A stretch of 64,000 nucleotides of DNA from positions 3,137,501-3,201,500 of the forward strand of contig NZ_CP034086.1 of NCBI RefSeq assembly GCF_003855495.1, written 5' to 3'. Below are positions 1-8,442 of the stretch, in pieces. A program made the translations under genes and the position numbers. Under the pieces are notes generated by a model. It was given only the letters and a program-made list of their open reading frames with translations, did not search any database and was not told the origin of the DNA. The stretch's first letter is position 1. Every line of letters begins with the position of its first letter. This stretch comes from Methylocystis rosea (GTDB taxonomy: Bacteria > Pseudomonadota > Alphaproteobacteria > Rhizobiales > Beijerinckiaceae).

Positions 1-45
1 ACGGGGCCGGCCCGTCGGGCTCAGGCCGAGAATTTCGCTCTTCAT
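1..45 (-). CDS. Possible 5' end of an unidentified gene
   Basis: An ATG read leftward from position 45 opens a frame of 15 codons that stays open to the window edge (begins MKSEILGLSPTG). Too little is visible to identify it. The stronger ribosome-binding-like sequence (AGGAGA on the minus strand, near 70-75) precedes a six-codon frame whose TGA overlaps this ATG, so either translational coupling or a misassigned start is possible. It would be divergent from the yebC-like gene at 182. Confidence 0.3.
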   Translation of the reverse strand, partial: MKSEILGLSPTGRPR

Positions 46-181
46 CGCTTGCGCTCAATCATACTCTCCTTTGGCGCCCATACTCGCCTTGGCGCTTTTC
101 TTTATTTCCGGATACGTCCGGCGTATATGAGCCGCCGGACGCCGGACGGCGAAGATTGATCGAGGAGCAGGGCGGGAGCGC

Positions 182-928
182 ATGGCCGGGCATAGTCAAT
201 TCAAGAATATCATGCACAAGAAGGGCAAGCAGGACGCGATCCGCTCCAAGCTGTTTTCAAAGCTCGCCCGAGAAATCACCGTCGCCGCCAAGATGGGCAT
301 GCCCGACCCGAATATGAACGCGCGGCTGCGCGCCGCCGTTCTCGCCGCTCGGGCGGAGAACATGCCAAAGGACAACATCGAACGCGCGATCAAGAAGGCC
401 TCGGGCGCCGACGCCGAAAATTACGATGAAGTGCGTTACGAGGGCTACGCGCCGGGCGGCGTCGCCGTAATCGTCGAGGCGTTGACCGACAATCGCAACC
501 GCACGGCCGGCGAGGTGCGCTCCTATTTCACCAAGGCTGGCGGCGCGCTCGCCGAGACCGGCGCCGTGTCCTTCATGTTCGACCGCGTCGGGCTCATCGA
601 ATTCGATAAGAAGGCGGCGACTGAAGATGCGATGATGGAGGCGGCGATCGACGCCGGCGCCGACGACGTCTCGACGACCGACGAGACGCATGAAGTCATC
701 ACGTCCGTCGAATCGCTGCGCGACGTCGCCAAGGCGCTCGAGGAGAAATTCGGCGAGCCGCGCAAGGCGGCGCTCGTCTGGCGCCCGCAGAACACGATCA
801 AGGTCGACGATGATTCGGGCGAGAAGATCCTCAAGCTCGTCGGCGCGCTCGAGGACAATGACGACGTTCAGACCGTCTACGCCAATTTCGAGGTCTCCGA
901 CGCGCTGGTCGCCAAGCTCTCGGGATAA
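182..928 (+). CDS. YebC/PmpR family regulatory protein
   Basis: A 248-residue protein of the normal length for the YebC/TACO1 family. It opens with the family signature [18 protein letters not shown], followed by the basic, Met-rich segment around residues 35-75 and the [10 protein letters not shown] motif near residue 106. Family members act in the cytosol as DNA-binding regulators or, in some branches, as translation factors that relieve ribosome stalling at proline runs; the sequence does not decide between these roles. The start is supported by GGAG-type sequences shortly upstream. In many proteobacteria yebC lies near ruvC/ruvAB, but those genes are not visible here. The next gene, a TetR regulator, starts 43 bases after the stop and may be co-transcribed. 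Confidence 0.93.
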   Translation: MAGHSQFKNIMHKKGKQDAIRSKLFSKLAREITVAAKMGMPDPNMNARLRAAVLAARAENMPKDNIERAIKKASGADAENYDEVRYEGYAPGGVAVIVEALTDNRNRTAGEVRSYFTKAGGALAETGAVSFMFDRVGLIEFDKKAATEDAMMEAAIDAGADDVSTTDETHEVITSVESLRDVAKALEEKFGEPRKAALVWRPQNTIKVDDDSGEKILKLVGALEDNDDVQTVYANFEVSDALVAKLSG

Positions 929-971
929 CCCGGCGACGGGGCGATGACGCCGATCCGCGCCGGGGTGAGAG

Positions 972-1592
972 ATGCACAATAAGCGAGGCTATCACCACGG
1001 TTCGCTCAAACAGGCGCTGATCGACGCCGCTTTGGACATTCTCGCCGAAGGCGGACCATCGGCGCTGACGCTGACCGAGGCGGCGCGCCGCGCCGGCGTT
1101 TCGCCCGCCGCCCCCTACCGTCACTTCAGCGGACGCGACGCGCTGATGAGCGAGCTGGCGCGCCGCGGTTTCGAGACCTTTGGCGCACGAATTGAAACGG
1201 CGTGGGACGAAGGCCGGCCTGACGCCAAGAGCGCGATGCGGGCGATGTGCGCCGCCTATCTCAAATTTGCGCGCGAAGAGCCCGGACTCTACGCGGCGAT
1301 GTTCGGGCAGGCGAAGACGCTTGCCGATCCCGGCGCCGGCGGCGCCGCCGACCATGCGCTCGAAATCCTTTGGCGCGCCGTCGTGGCCTGGCTGCAGCAG
1401 GCGGGCGCGCCGGCGCAGGGCGCGCGCTACGCGGCGCTGCAAATATGGTCGCTCGCCCATGGCGTCGCGATGCTGACCATCTCGGGCCATTTCGATCCCG
1501 TCAAAAGCGCCGATCCCGCGCTGGTGCTCGAGAGCGCCGCGCAAGGCGTCATGGAGAGCGCTGCGGCGCGCGCGAAAGCCGCGCCAGCTTAA
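972..1592 (+). CDS. TetR/AcrR family transcriptional regulator
   Basis: 206 residues, typical TetR length. The N-terminal helix-turn-helix spans about residues 8-55 and includes TLTEAARRAGVSPAAPYRHF, the classic TetR recognition-helix pattern. The remainder (about 70-200) resembles the WHG-type ligand-binding and dimerisation domain, with EEPGLYAAMFG in the middle. It probably represses a nearby gene in the absence of an unknown ligand. No clear palindromic operator was found in the 43 bases upstream, and the flanking genes (yebC-like and minC) do not suggest a substrate. Confidence 0.88.
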   Translation: MHNKRGYHHGSLKQALIDAALDILAEGGPSALTLTEAARRAGVSPAAPYRHFSGRDALMSELARRGFETFGARIETAWDEGRPDAKSAMRAMCAAYLKFAREEPGLYAAMFGQAKTLADPGAGGAADHALEILWRAVVAWLQQAGAPAQGARYAALQIWSLAHGVAMLTISGHFDPVKSADPALVLESAAQGVMESAAARAKAAPA

Positions 1593-1685
1593 TCTCTTGA
1601 TAAAGCGCGACCGGGCGCCAAATTACGCGCGCGCTTTAATCCTTCATTAACGTTAACGCCCTCAAATGACGCAAATCCCAATTGC

Positions 1686-2498
1686 GTGAGGGCTCCCGTG
1701 ACGCAAGCGTCATCCCGACACATCCGCTTCAGAGGCAGGTCCTTTCCCGTCCTGACGCTGGAGCCCGAGCAGCCGATCGAAGGCTGGTTCGAGCAGCTCG
1801 ACGCGCTGCTTGAGCAGTCGCCCGCCTTTTTCAGCCGGAAGTCGATCGTCATCGACCTCGCCAAACTGACGATTGAGCGGCCACAACTCACCGAACTCCT
1901 CGAAAATCTCACCCGGCGCGGCATACGCCTGATGGGATTGTCGGGGGTCGACCCTTCATGGGCCTGCGACGATCTGCCGCCGATTCTGGCCGGTGGTCGC
2001 GCCACCCCGCAACCGCCGCCGGACGTCAGCGCAACGCGCGCCAAAGACGCAAGCCCTGGAACGCTGTCCCCAAGCGAAGAAGCAGCCTTCGAGGATATCG
2101 CCAACGCGCTCGGCGCCGGCGGCGCGCAGTCCGCCGATCCCAAAGCGTCCGAGCCCCCGGCGCCGACGGCTGCGCCGCTGATCCTGCTGGAGCCGGTGCG
2201 CTCCGGGCAGTCGATTTATCACCCGGACGGCGACGTGACGGTCATCGGCTCCGTCGCGTCGGGCGCGGAAATCATGGCGGGCGGCTCCGTGCATATCTAC
2301 GGAACGCTGCGCGGCCGCGCGATGGCCGGCGCCTATGGCGAAAAGCGCGCGCGAATTTTTTGCCGCAAGCTCGAAGCCGAGCTGCTCTCGGTTTGCGGCG
2401 TTTATCTCACCGCCGACGAGATCTCGGCGAATGTTCAGAGCCAATCCATCCAGGCCTGGCTCGAAAACGAGACGGTCAAGATCGCGCGGCTCGATTAA
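1686..2498 (+). CDS. minC: Septum site-determining protein MinC
   Basis: About 270 residues. The N-terminal domain (about 10-110) matches the MinC N fold that antagonises FtsZ polymers. A Pro/Ala-rich linker (about 110-165) leads to a beta-helical C-terminal domain (about 170-270) containing VYGTLRGRA-like and AGAYGEKRARIFC segments, which dimerises and binds MinD. It is the inhibitor of the Min system that keeps Z-rings away from the poles. The chosen start is GTG; a second GTG lies four codons downstream. minD follows after 13 bases and minE overlaps minD, forming the standard minCDE operon. Confidence 0.95.
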   Translation: MRAPVTQASSRHIRFRGRSFPVLTLEPEQPIEGWFEQLDALLEQSPAFFSRKSIVIDLAKLTIERPQLTELLENLTRRGIRLMGLSGVDPSWACDDLPPILAGGRATPQPPPDVSATRAKDASPGTLSPSEEAAFEDIANALGAGGAQSADPKASEPPAPTAAPLILLEPVRSGQSIYHPDGDVTVIGSVASGAEIMAGGSVHIYGTLRGRAMAGAYGEKRARIFCRKLEAELLSVCGVYLTADEISANVQSQSIQAWLENETVKIARLD

Positions 2499-2511
2499 GA
2501 GAGGACGAACA

Positions 2512-3327
2512 ATGGCCAAGACTTTGGTGGTGACCTCCGGCAAAGGAGGCGTCGGAAAGACAACGTCGACCGCGGCTCTCGGGGCCGCGCTGGCCCAACA
2601 GGGTCACAAGGTCGCGGTCGTCGACTTCGACGTCGGCCTGCGCAACCTCGATCTCGTCATGGGCGCCGAGCGGCGCGTGGTCTTCGATCTCATCAACGTC
2701 GCGCAGGGCGACGCGAAGCTGCATCAGGCGCTCATCCGCGACAAGCGCTTAAACAATCTCTATCTGCTGCCCGCATCGCAGACGCGCGACAAAGACGCTT
2801 TGACCGAAGAGGGCGTGCAGCGCGTCATCAATGAATTGCGCGAGAAATTCGACTGGATCGTCTGCGACAGTCCCGCCGGCATCGAACGCGGCGCGACGCT
2901 CGCGATGCGCTTCGCCGACGTCGCGGTGGTCGTCGCCAATCCGGAAGTCTCCTCGGTGCGCGATTCCGATCGCATCATCGGATTGCTCGACGCCAAGACC
3001 GAACGCGCCGAAAAGGGCGAACGCGTCGAGAAGCATCTGCTGCTGACGCGCTATGACGCGCAGCGCGCCGGCCGCGGCGAGATGCTCAGCGTCGACGACG
3101 TGCTCGAAATTCTCTCGATACCGCTGCTTGGGATCGTGCCGGAGAGCGAAGACGTCCTGCGCGCGTCGAACGTCGGCGCGCCCATCATTCTTCACAACGC
3201 CATGAGCCCCGCGGCGCGCGCCTATTCGGAAGCGGCTAAGAGGCTGTGCGGCGAAAAACTGCCGGTGAACATTCCCGCGGACAAGAGGGGACTCTTCGTT
3301 CGGCTCTTTGGTCGGAGGGCGGCATGA
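2512..3327 (+). CDS. minD: Septum site-determining ATPase MinD
   Basis: 271 residues starting at ATG 2512, preceded by GAGAGGA. The frame stays open further upstream inside minC, but that extension is not MinD-like. A deviant Walker A motif KGGVGKTT lies at residues 11-18, switch-type residues follow (DFDVGLRNLDLVMG), and the CDSPAGIERG segment corresponds to Walker B. The C-terminus RGLFVRLFGRRAA is an amphipathic membrane-targeting helix. MinD dimerises on the inner membrane with ATP, recruits MinC, and is released by MinE-stimulated hydrolysis. Its stop overlaps the minE start. Confidence 0.97.
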   Translation: MAKTLVVTSGKGGVGKTTSTAALGAALAQQGHKVAVVDFDVGLRNLDLVMGAERRVVFDLINVAQGDAKLHQALIRDKRLNNLYLLPASQTRDKDALTEEGVQRVINELREKFDWIVCDSPAGIERGATLAMRFADVAVVVANPEVSSVRDSDRIIGLLDAKTERAEKGERVEKHLLLTRYDAQRAGRGEMLSVDDVLEILSIPLLGIVPESEDVLRASNVGAPIILHNAMSPAARAYSEAAKRLCGEKLPVNIPADKRGLFVRLFGRRAA

Positions 3328-3644
3328 ATATTTTTGGATTGTTCGGGCGCCGCGGCGCCACCGCGCCGGTTGCGCGCGAGCGCCTGCAGATCCTTCTCGC
3401 GCATGAACGCAAGTCGGCGCGCGATTCGGATCTGATCGCCGTGCTGCACAAGGAAGTCCTCATCGCGATCTCCAAGCACATCAACGTCGACCCTGAAAAG
3501 GTCATGGTGAAGATGCATCGCAAGGAAGACATGTCGCTGCTCGAAATCGACATTGAAATCGAGCCGGCGGCGACGCTCGAGAGCGCCGCGGCCTTCGCGG
3601 ATGACGCCGTGCTTGAAGAGGATCTGAGCGGCAAGGCGGCTTGA
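3324..3644 (+). CDS. minE: Cell division topological specificity factor MinE
   Basis: 106 residues, slightly longer than the E. coli protein (88) but normal for alphaproteobacteria. The ATG overlaps the minD stop codon (ATGA), so translation is probably coupled; longer upstream starts would run into minD. The N-terminal MNIFGLFG segment is the membrane-targeting helix. RERLQILLAHERK is the MinD-contacting region, and the rest (SLLEIDIEIE) is the dimerisation domain. It stimulates the MinD ATPase and sets pole-to-pole oscillation. A strong hairpin terminator follows 26 bases after the stop. Confidence 0.95.
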   Translation: MNIFGLFGRRGATAPVARERLQILLAHERKSARDSDLIAVLHKEVLIAISKHINVDPEKVMVKMHRKEDMSLLEIDIEIEPAATLESAAAFADDAVLEEDLSGKAA

Positions 3645-3670
3645 TTTCTCGACGCGAAGCGGTTGACGGG

Positions 3671-3707
3671 GCGCCGCGCCAATTTTCTTGGCGCGGCGCT
3701 TTCCCTT
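3671..3707 (+). terminator. Rho-independent terminator of minCDE
   Basis: A perfect 12-bp stem (GCGCCGCGCCAA, 3671-3682, pairing with 3688-3699) encloses a five-base loop TTTTC and is followed by TTTCCCTT. Its place 26 bases after minE marks the end of the min operon. Confidence 0.75.
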
Positions 3708-3784
3708 GCGCCAATGTTAATGCATATTACATTGGTGTCGGCCCCGCTTTGCGGCGGGCGGCCGTTGACAAACTGGAGCCCATC

Positions 3785-4267
3785 ATGAGCTGCCATCGTT
3801 ATTCTCGCATGTCGTCATCCGCAGAGGGCGGCACGCCCTGGGGGCATCACGGACGAATGTCCTGGAGGCCCTACGAGATCGCGGCGGTGATCCTTGGCTT
3901 TTTGATCTTCTGGCCGCTCGGCCTCGGCATATTGGTCTGGAAGCTTTGGCAGCGCAGCCAGGGCTTTGAAGGCGACTTCTTCGCCTTCGCCCAGGAGCAG
4001 GGCGCGCGGGTGAAGGAGGCCGTGAGCGGCGTCGCTCGAGAGGGTTCGGCCGCCTGGGGCGGTCCCTCCTTCATGCGCTCGACCGGCAATGTCGCCTTTG
4101 ATGAGTGGCGCGAAGGCGAACTCGCGCGTCTCGAGGAAGAGCGTCGCAAGGTCGCCGAAGCGGAGCGCGACTTCGCCGAACATATCGACCAACTGCGCCG
4201 CGCCCGCGACCGCGAGGAGTTCGAATCCTTTATGCGTGGCCGCAAAGGCGAGGATAAAGGCGCATAA
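3785..4267 (+). CDS. DUF2852 family membrane protein
   Basis: About 160 residues from the ATG at 3785. One hydrophobic segment near residues 33-55 (YEIAAVILGFLIFWPLGLGIL) is followed by a KLW motif and a charged C-terminal half. The stretch from about 115 to 150 is rich in Glu/Arg with heptad-like spacing and is probably a coiled coil. The layout matches DUF2852, a family of unknown function common in Rhizobiales and Rhodobacterales. It lies between two strong terminators (3671-3707 and 4307-4347), so it is probably transcribed alone. An alternative start lies at 3809. Confidence 0.82.
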   Translation: MSCHRYSRMSSSAEGGTPWGHHGRMSWRPYEIAAVILGFLIFWPLGLGILVWKLWQRSQGFEGDFFAFAQEQGARVKEAVSGVAREGSAAWGGPSFMRSTGNVAFDEWREGELARLEEERRKVAEAERDFAEHIDQLRRARDREEFESFMRGRKGEDKGA

Positions 4268-4306
4268 CGCCGGTTAAGGCTGCTCAAGCGCTTACCTGAA
4301 CAGAAG

Positions 4307-4347
4307 AGGCGCAAATCGGCGATGTCCGATTTGCGCCTTTATTTTTT
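4307..4347 (+). terminator. Strong terminator between convergent genes
   Basis: A perfect 13-bp stem (AGGCGCAAATCGG, 4307-4319, with 4326-4338) has a six-base loop CGATGT and a T-rich tail TTATTTTTT. It ends the DUF2852 transcript. A diverged copy without the T tail lies at 5248-5279. Confidence 0.85.
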
Positions 4348-4386
4348 GCGCCTTTGGGGCCGAATTTTCTCGCCTCGCCCGCGTTC

Positions 4387-4872
4387 TTAACGGGGAATGA
4401 CGGACCTTTGGCGCGTCAAAAGACCCCCTCTGACGAATCCGGTCTTGCCCTGATAGGAGACGCGGCACCAGCCCCTGCCGAGACCACTTCTGCAGCGAAG
4501 GACGTCGACCTTTTTGCCGCCGGGAATCACCGTGATAACGGAGGAAAACATGCTGGCGCGCCGTTTTAGGCTGGCTGCGTCAGTCGTCACGACTGGCGCA
4601 ACGATGACCTGCGATCCGGAGGTCCCGAGCGCAGGCGCGTTCACCCATCCCGTCTTCGAACCATAGCGGATCTGGCACCAGCTGTGACGCCAGCCCGGGT
4701 TGCAGCTCAACACCTGCACATCCGATCCGGCCGGGATCTGGCCAATTCTACGCCACGAGGTTCCCGGTCCAGAGCGTAGCGTCGCCGGACTTTGAGCGGT
4801 GGCGGCCTGGGCGATGTCGTGGACAAGAAAAACGACGAGGCCGACCGTCGCTGCAGCGAGAATGTTTCGCAT
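4387..4872 (-). CDS. Secreted SH3-domain protein
   Basis: 161 residues from the ATG at 4872, which has a GGGAG ribosome binding site nine bases upstream. The longer upstream frame lacks such a site. Residues 1-23 (MRNILAAATVGLVVFLVHDIAQA) form a Sec signal peptide. Two bacterial SH3 (SH3_3-type) repeats follow, at about 27-75 (ATLRSGPGTSW to TGWVNAP) and about 100-150 (SGLGRGWCRVSYQGKTGFV). Each carries paired cysteines that could form disulfides in the periplasm. SH3_3 domains commonly bind peptidoglycan or peptides; the specific role is unknown. Confidence 0.82.
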   Translation of the reverse strand: MRNILAAATVGLVVFLVHDIAQAATAQSPATLRSGPGTSWRRIGQIPAGSDVQVLSCNPGWRHSWCQIRYGSKTGWVNAPALGTSGSQVIVAPVVTTDAASLKRRASMFSSVITVIPGGKKVDVLRCRSGLGRGWCRVSYQGKTGFVRGGLLTRQRSVIPR

Positions 4873-5467
4873 GATTAAATCTCCCAGGTGAACGTCAATG
4901 GACTTCTGTTTTCTCGCGTTGCGCCGACATATCAGGCGAGCGAATGGAGGGTTTTGCTGATCCGTTAGAGTGCCTTTCAGCAACGCTCCGAGTCGTTCGT
5001 TGTTGGAGAGACAAGAAGAACACAAATCGCAGCGCTTGATCGTTTCTCAGTTGGGATAGACCTCAAGCTTTTCTAGAGGGGTTGCACAACATTCTGAGAT
5101 CGGAGCGCGCAGCCCATCGCCGCAGCGTGCGTCTGCAAGAGACGCCTCCGACCCTTACGAATTCAGAGTTGGCGCCAGCAGAGGGAACGCGCATTTCATT
5201 CAACGGAAGCCGTTTTTCCTTCGGAACGGCGGCGACAGCGGACTCGCGAGGCGCAAATCGGCAATGTCCCCTTTGCGCCATCAGTGGGCCATTACGATGA
5301 CTTCTTGCGGCTTTTCTGTTATAGGTAGCAAATGTCCTTCGTCTCAGACGCTTGGACTGAGCGTCATGCCCGGGCGTTTTATCAATACTCAATTACGCTT
5401 GTGCCGAGGCGGGTCTTTCGAGCGACCTTCCTTGCCATATACGTCAACAGAAAGATCTTCAGCTTCA
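4873..5467. other. 595-base gap without a convincing gene
   Basis: No reading frame here has a credible start, ribosome binding site and codon use together; a 72-codon frame at 5082-5300 looks random. The gap should hold the promoter of the SH3 gene and of the gene at 5468. It also contains a hairpin-like sequence at 5248-5279, nearly identical to the terminator at 4306-4337. Confidence 0.6.
5248..5279 (+). repeat. Diverged copy of the 4307 terminator hairpin
   Basis: 32 bases differ from 4306-4337 at three positions by direct comparison. The substitutions break two base pairs of the stem, and no T-run follows, so this copy is unlikely to terminate transcription well. Confidence 0.7.
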
Positions 5468-6049
5468 ATGCGCCAGCCCACTCGTCCGTTCATAACGGCC
5501 TATAAAGGTCGGTCTCCCAAATCTCGCACTTCAAATCCATGGAAGATCGACGAGCCTGAAAATGCGAGTGGGAGTCCATCGCTTAATGGCTCCAGCGCTT
5601 CGGCGGCACCAGAGGTCGAACGCGACGCCTCATATTTGGCGGCTCTAAACGCGGCGGACGCGGTTTTCGGCGCCAAAATGGCTGAACGTCCCCAGATTCT
5701 CTCGCCATCGACAGGCCTGCCGGGACGTGTGCTCCCGAACCTCTTGCAGGACGACGTCATAAGCGATCCTCCGGCGCGAGGCGCATCAACTCGGACGCGT
5801 CGTGTGCGTCAGCCGGCCAAAGTTGCAGAGGCTGTTCCTGCGAAACCAAAAAAGGCGAAGCCGCAGACCGCGCCGCAGGCAGTAGTGACCCCGATTTTCA
5901 CGGCGCCGCGCGCGAAAGAACCGGAACCGGAAGTCATTCTCGAGACATCGTCGCGGGCGATCAGGACGATTCGCAGGAAATGGGTGTTGAAGACCGAACT
6001 CAAGGCCGGCGAAACATGGAAGCGGCGCTTGAGCAAATTTGCGCGCTGA
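5468..6049 (+). CDS. Hypothetical basic protein
   Basis: 193 residues from ATG 5468 (starts MRQPTRPFITAYKGRSPKS). The frame stays open upstream to 5264, but codon use there looks non-coding. The protein is low in hydrophobic residues and probably largely disordered. A Lys/Pro/Ala-rich linker lies in the C-terminal half, and the end is strongly basic (RTIRRKWVLKTELKAGETWK). There is no signal peptide or membrane segment. A basic terminus of this kind fits nucleic-acid or membrane contact, but nothing proves a function. Confidence 0.62.
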   Translation: MRQPTRPFITAYKGRSPKSRTSNPWKIDEPENASGSPSLNGSSASAAPEVERDASYLAALNAADAVFGAKMAERPQILSPSTGLPGRVLPNLLQDDVISDPPARGASTRTRRVRQPAKVAEAVPAKPKKAKPQTAPQAVVTPIFTAPRAKEPEPEVILETSSRAIRTIRRKWVLKTELKAGETWKRRLSKFAR

Positions 6050-6196
6050 TCACGTCGCCCGTTATCGCGCTCGTGAGCAGCACATCCCGTGCAGCTTGCG
6101 CGGGCGTGTGGATCGCCCGCCACAGTCCTCAAATATCTGAGCATTAACCACAATTCTCGACCCTGAATTAACGGCCCGGCGCCCATTGTCGCGGCC

Positions 6197-7141
6197 ATGG
6201 TCCGCCGCGCCCATCACTCGTTGCTCGTGCCGGCGCTCGTCGCGTCGACGCTTTCCGCTTGCTCGATCGGGCAGAAGCCGCAGCGCCCGGCCTGGCGCAC
6301 GCAGGCTGAAAACGCCTGTCTCGCCGAAAAGCGCGTCAACCCTTCCGACTACATCGCGCTCGCGCCCGAAGTCGACGGTCCGGGCATTTGCGGCCTGACG
6401 AGGCCGTTCAAAGTGACGGCGCTGCAGGGCGGGGCCGTTTCGTTCAACGCGACCGCCACGCTCGACTGCTCGATGGTGGCCGAACTCGACGCCTGGCTCG
6501 CCGACACTGTCCAGCCCGCCGCGCAGGCGCGCTTCGGACAGCAGGTGATTCAGATCAATTCAATGGGCTCTTATGCCTGCCGCGGCATGAACAATCAGCG
6601 CGGCGCGCAGCTTTCTGAACATTCCTTCGGCAATGCGCTGGACATCGGCGGCTTTGTGCTCGCCGACGGCCGCGAGATCACGCTTGTCCGCGACTGGGGG
6701 CGCGGCGACGCGCAGACACGCGCCTTTCTGATGGACGTGCATCGCGGCTCATGCGGGCATTTCTCGACGGTGCTGTCGCCAGGCTCCAACGCCTTTCACT
6801 ACAATCATATTCACGTCGATCTCGCCCTGCACGGCCGCTCGGGGCGCAGCATCTGCAAGCCCGCGCCGCAAGAGACGCTGCCGCCGCCCGACCCATCGCC
6901 GCTGATCGCGCAGGGACGCGCGCCGCCTGCGCCGGATGACGAGACCGACAATGACACGACGGGCAAGCCGCCGCTCGCCGCGTTCGAAGGACCGGGAGTC
7001 GGCGCGCGGGACGGGTTCGGCCCCGTCGCCGGACCTGAGGCCTATGCGCCGCCGCCGCTTCCGCCGCGCCGGGACGGCATCGGCCAGCTCATCGAAGATC
7101 CGGATCAGACGTCGAGCATCGACCGGCGCCGAAGACTATAA
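6197..7141 (+). CDS. Extensin-like C-terminal domain lipoprotein
   Basis: 314 residues. Residues 1-22 form a short signal ending in the lipobox-like LSAC, so it is probably an outer-membrane or periplasmic lipoprotein. The domain from about 30 to 215 matches the bacterial extensin-like C domain: conserved cysteines (ACLAEKRV, GICGL, DCSM, YACRG, GSCGHF), the SEHSFGNALDIGGF motif and a late HYNHIHVDLA motif. The His/Asp pattern resembles D,D-peptidase/VanY-like metal sites, and these proteins are thought to work on the cell wall. The tail after 220 is Pro-rich and disordered. The 3' end overlaps the convergent hicA-like gene by six bases. Confidence 0.88.
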   Translation: MVRRAHHSLLVPALVASTLSACSIGQKPQRPAWRTQAENACLAEKRVNPSDYIALAPEVDGPGICGLTRPFKVTALQGGAVSFNATATLDCSMVAELDAWLADTVQPAAQARFGQQVIQINSMGSYACRGMNNQRGAQLSEHSFGNALDIGGFVLADGREITLVRDWGRGDAQTRAFLMDVHRGSCGHFSTVLSPGSNAFHYNHIHVDLALHGRSGRSICKPAPQETLPPPDPSPLIAQGRAPPAPDDETDNDTTGKPPLAAFEGPGVGARDGFGPVAGPEAYAPPPLPPRRDGIGQLIEDPDQTSSIDRRRRL

Positions 7142-7348
7142 ATCTTCCCGCGTCAGTCCTGTTCGTTTGGCTATCCTCGCCAACATTCGTGGCCCGATCT
7201 CCTCGCCATCGTGAAACGCAAATATGAAATCAGGAAACCCACTTTTGGCATACGTCCGGTGAGAGCCGGCGGATCGCTTTTCCGTCCAACCTTTTCTTTC
7301 CAGCGCCGCACGAAGACGCTTCGCCTTTACGCTCGGCCATGGCGTCAT
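7136..7348 (-). CDS. HicA-family mRNA interferase toxin
   Basis: 70 residues with the HicA double-stranded-RNA-binding-like fold. The segment LRAALERKGWTEKRSAGSHRTY contains the conserved Gly-Ser-His at residues 28-30, the catalytic His motif of the family. Toxins of this family cleave mRNA and are neutralised by HicB. The order here is antitoxin first, then toxin, with a four-base ATGA overlap, so the toxin would be translated only after the antitoxin. The gene overlaps the end of the extensin-like gene by six bases. Confidence 0.85.
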   Translation of the reverse strand: MTPWPSVKAKRLRAALERKGWTEKRSAGSHRTYAKSGFPDFIFAFHDGEEIGPRMLARIAKRTGLTREDL

Positions 7349-7551
7349 GCAGCCGCGAAAGTAATATGAATCGGCTCAGTCGGGCGTTCGCCATGTTCGA
7401 TGCGGTCTGCGATGACGCGTAGGGCCAGCGCCTCCACCTGAGCGATGGCCGCCTCGCGGGTCGTCGCGTATTTCAACGCGCCGGGAATTTCCAGAATTTC
7501 GGCGATCCAGCGGCCGTCCACCTCCTGCTCGGTCTCAACAGTCAGTTTCAT
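7345..7551 (-). CDS. HicB-like antitoxin, short form
   Basis: 68 residues with the partial RNase H-like fold of HicB antitoxins: a beta strand TVETEQEVDGRWIAEI, then EIPGALKYATTREAAIAQVEALALRVIADR. It lacks the C-terminal DNA-binding helix-turn-helix or ribbon-helix-helix found on longer HicB proteins, so autoregulation by this protein alone is doubtful. It overlaps the downstream hicA-like gene and would form an inactive complex with the toxin. Confidence 0.82.
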   Translation of the reverse strand: MKLTVETEQEVDGRWIAEILEIPGALKYATTREAAIAQVEALALRVIADRIEHGERPTEPIHITFAAA

Positions 7552-7560
7552 CGCCCTTCC

Positions 7561-7842
7561 TCAGCGCTTGCTCGCGCCCACATTGACGAGCCGCAGAACG
7601 AGCCAAGCCGGGACGACGAAAATGGCGCCGGCGAGCACATAGCTCACAAGCTCCCGCACCGCGCCGAAGCCCAGCTGATAGATGCGGTCGAAGAAGGCCT
7701 GCACCCCGCGAAAAATGTCGATCGGCCGCAGTTCCAGCCACATCAGCAGGGCGCCGACGACGAGCGAAATGACGAGCAACCGCGCGAGAATGTTGAGCGG
7801 CGAGCCGCCGAGGAAATTTTCAAGCGTGTTGTTCGACGCCAT
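7561..7842 (-). CDS. Small membrane protein, DUF6460-like
   Basis: 93 residues from ATG 7842 (MASNNTLENFLGGSPLNILARL). An upstream start at 7971 is possible but adds a Pro-rich stretch of uncertain coding quality. Two hydrophobic segments, about residues 18-40 and 65-88, suggest an inner-membrane protein with both transmembrane helices separated by an amphipathic stretch. The pattern resembles DUF6460 of Rhizobiales; function unknown. It ends nine bases before the HicB-like start on the same strand, so the three genes may form one transcript. Confidence 0.72.
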   Translation of the reverse strand: MASNNTLENFLGGSPLNILARLLVISLVVGALLMWLELRPIDIFRGVQAFFDRIYQLGFGAVRELVSYVLAGAIFVVPAWLVLRLVNVGASKR

Positions 7843-8007
7843 CTCTCTGGTTTCCTGTGAAATTTTATCCGAATTCGGCAGAAGCAGCACGTCATGCGCG
7901 GCCTCTGGCCGCTCAGGCCGGGGCGGCTTGTCGAGATGCGGCCAATTGGCGAAGGGTCCCTGATCAGCCACCGGGGCGCTCCCGCGGACACGTCGTCGCT
8001 TTGGTTC

Positions 8008-8442
8008 TCACAGCGCGCCTCCAGGCGATGTCTCTTCGCGGAAGAGGCGCATTATGCGGCGCAGAAAGCGCTCGGTAAAGGAGAGCGCGCGTTCGAATTC
8101 CTCTTCGCTCGGCGCGATGTTCGGCCTTGCCGTGGGCGGGACGGGCGCAGCCTCGGCGCGCGCTTTGAGCGCGGCGTTCTCCTTGCGCAGACGGTCGATC
8201 TCCGCCTCAAAAGCGGCGCGCTCCTCGGCGCCAAGCCGACACGCCGTGACGCCGTCCTTCACCGAGCAATAGGACAGGGCGCCGGTCTCTTTGTTCAGCC
8301 GGACATAGCCGCCCTCGGCGGGGGTGAGCGTGAAGCGTTCGCCTTCCGGCGCGATGATCGGGGGCGGCGTTTCGGCGGCCGCCGGCGCCCCGAAAAGCGC
8401 GACAAGGACGATCGCGAGGAAGAAATGCTGTGCTTTGCCCAT
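8008..8442 (-). CDS. Secreted protein with coiled-coil segment
   Basis: 144 residues from ATG 8442. Residues 1-24 (MGKAQHFFLAIVLVALFGAPAAAE) form a signal peptide with an AxA cleavage motif. The mature part begins with a beta-rich segment (RFTLTPAEGGYVRLNKETGALSYC) with two cysteines, then a Leu/Glu/Arg heptad region (about 75-100), a Pro-rich linker and an amphipathic basic C-terminus. The function is not recognised. The gene is divergent from hsp20. Confidence 0.72.
   Translation of the reverse strand: MGKAQHFFLAIVLVALFGAPAAAETPPPIIAPEGERFTLTPAEGGYVRLNKETGALSYCSVKDGVTACRLGAEERAAFEAEIDRLRKENAALKARAEAAPVPPTARPNIAPSEEEFERALSFTERFLRRIMRLFREETSPGGAL

Noticed and set aside
5082..5300. A 72-codon frame upstream of the hypothetical basic protein
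   Set aside because: Codon use and composition look random and it lacks a ribosome binding site.
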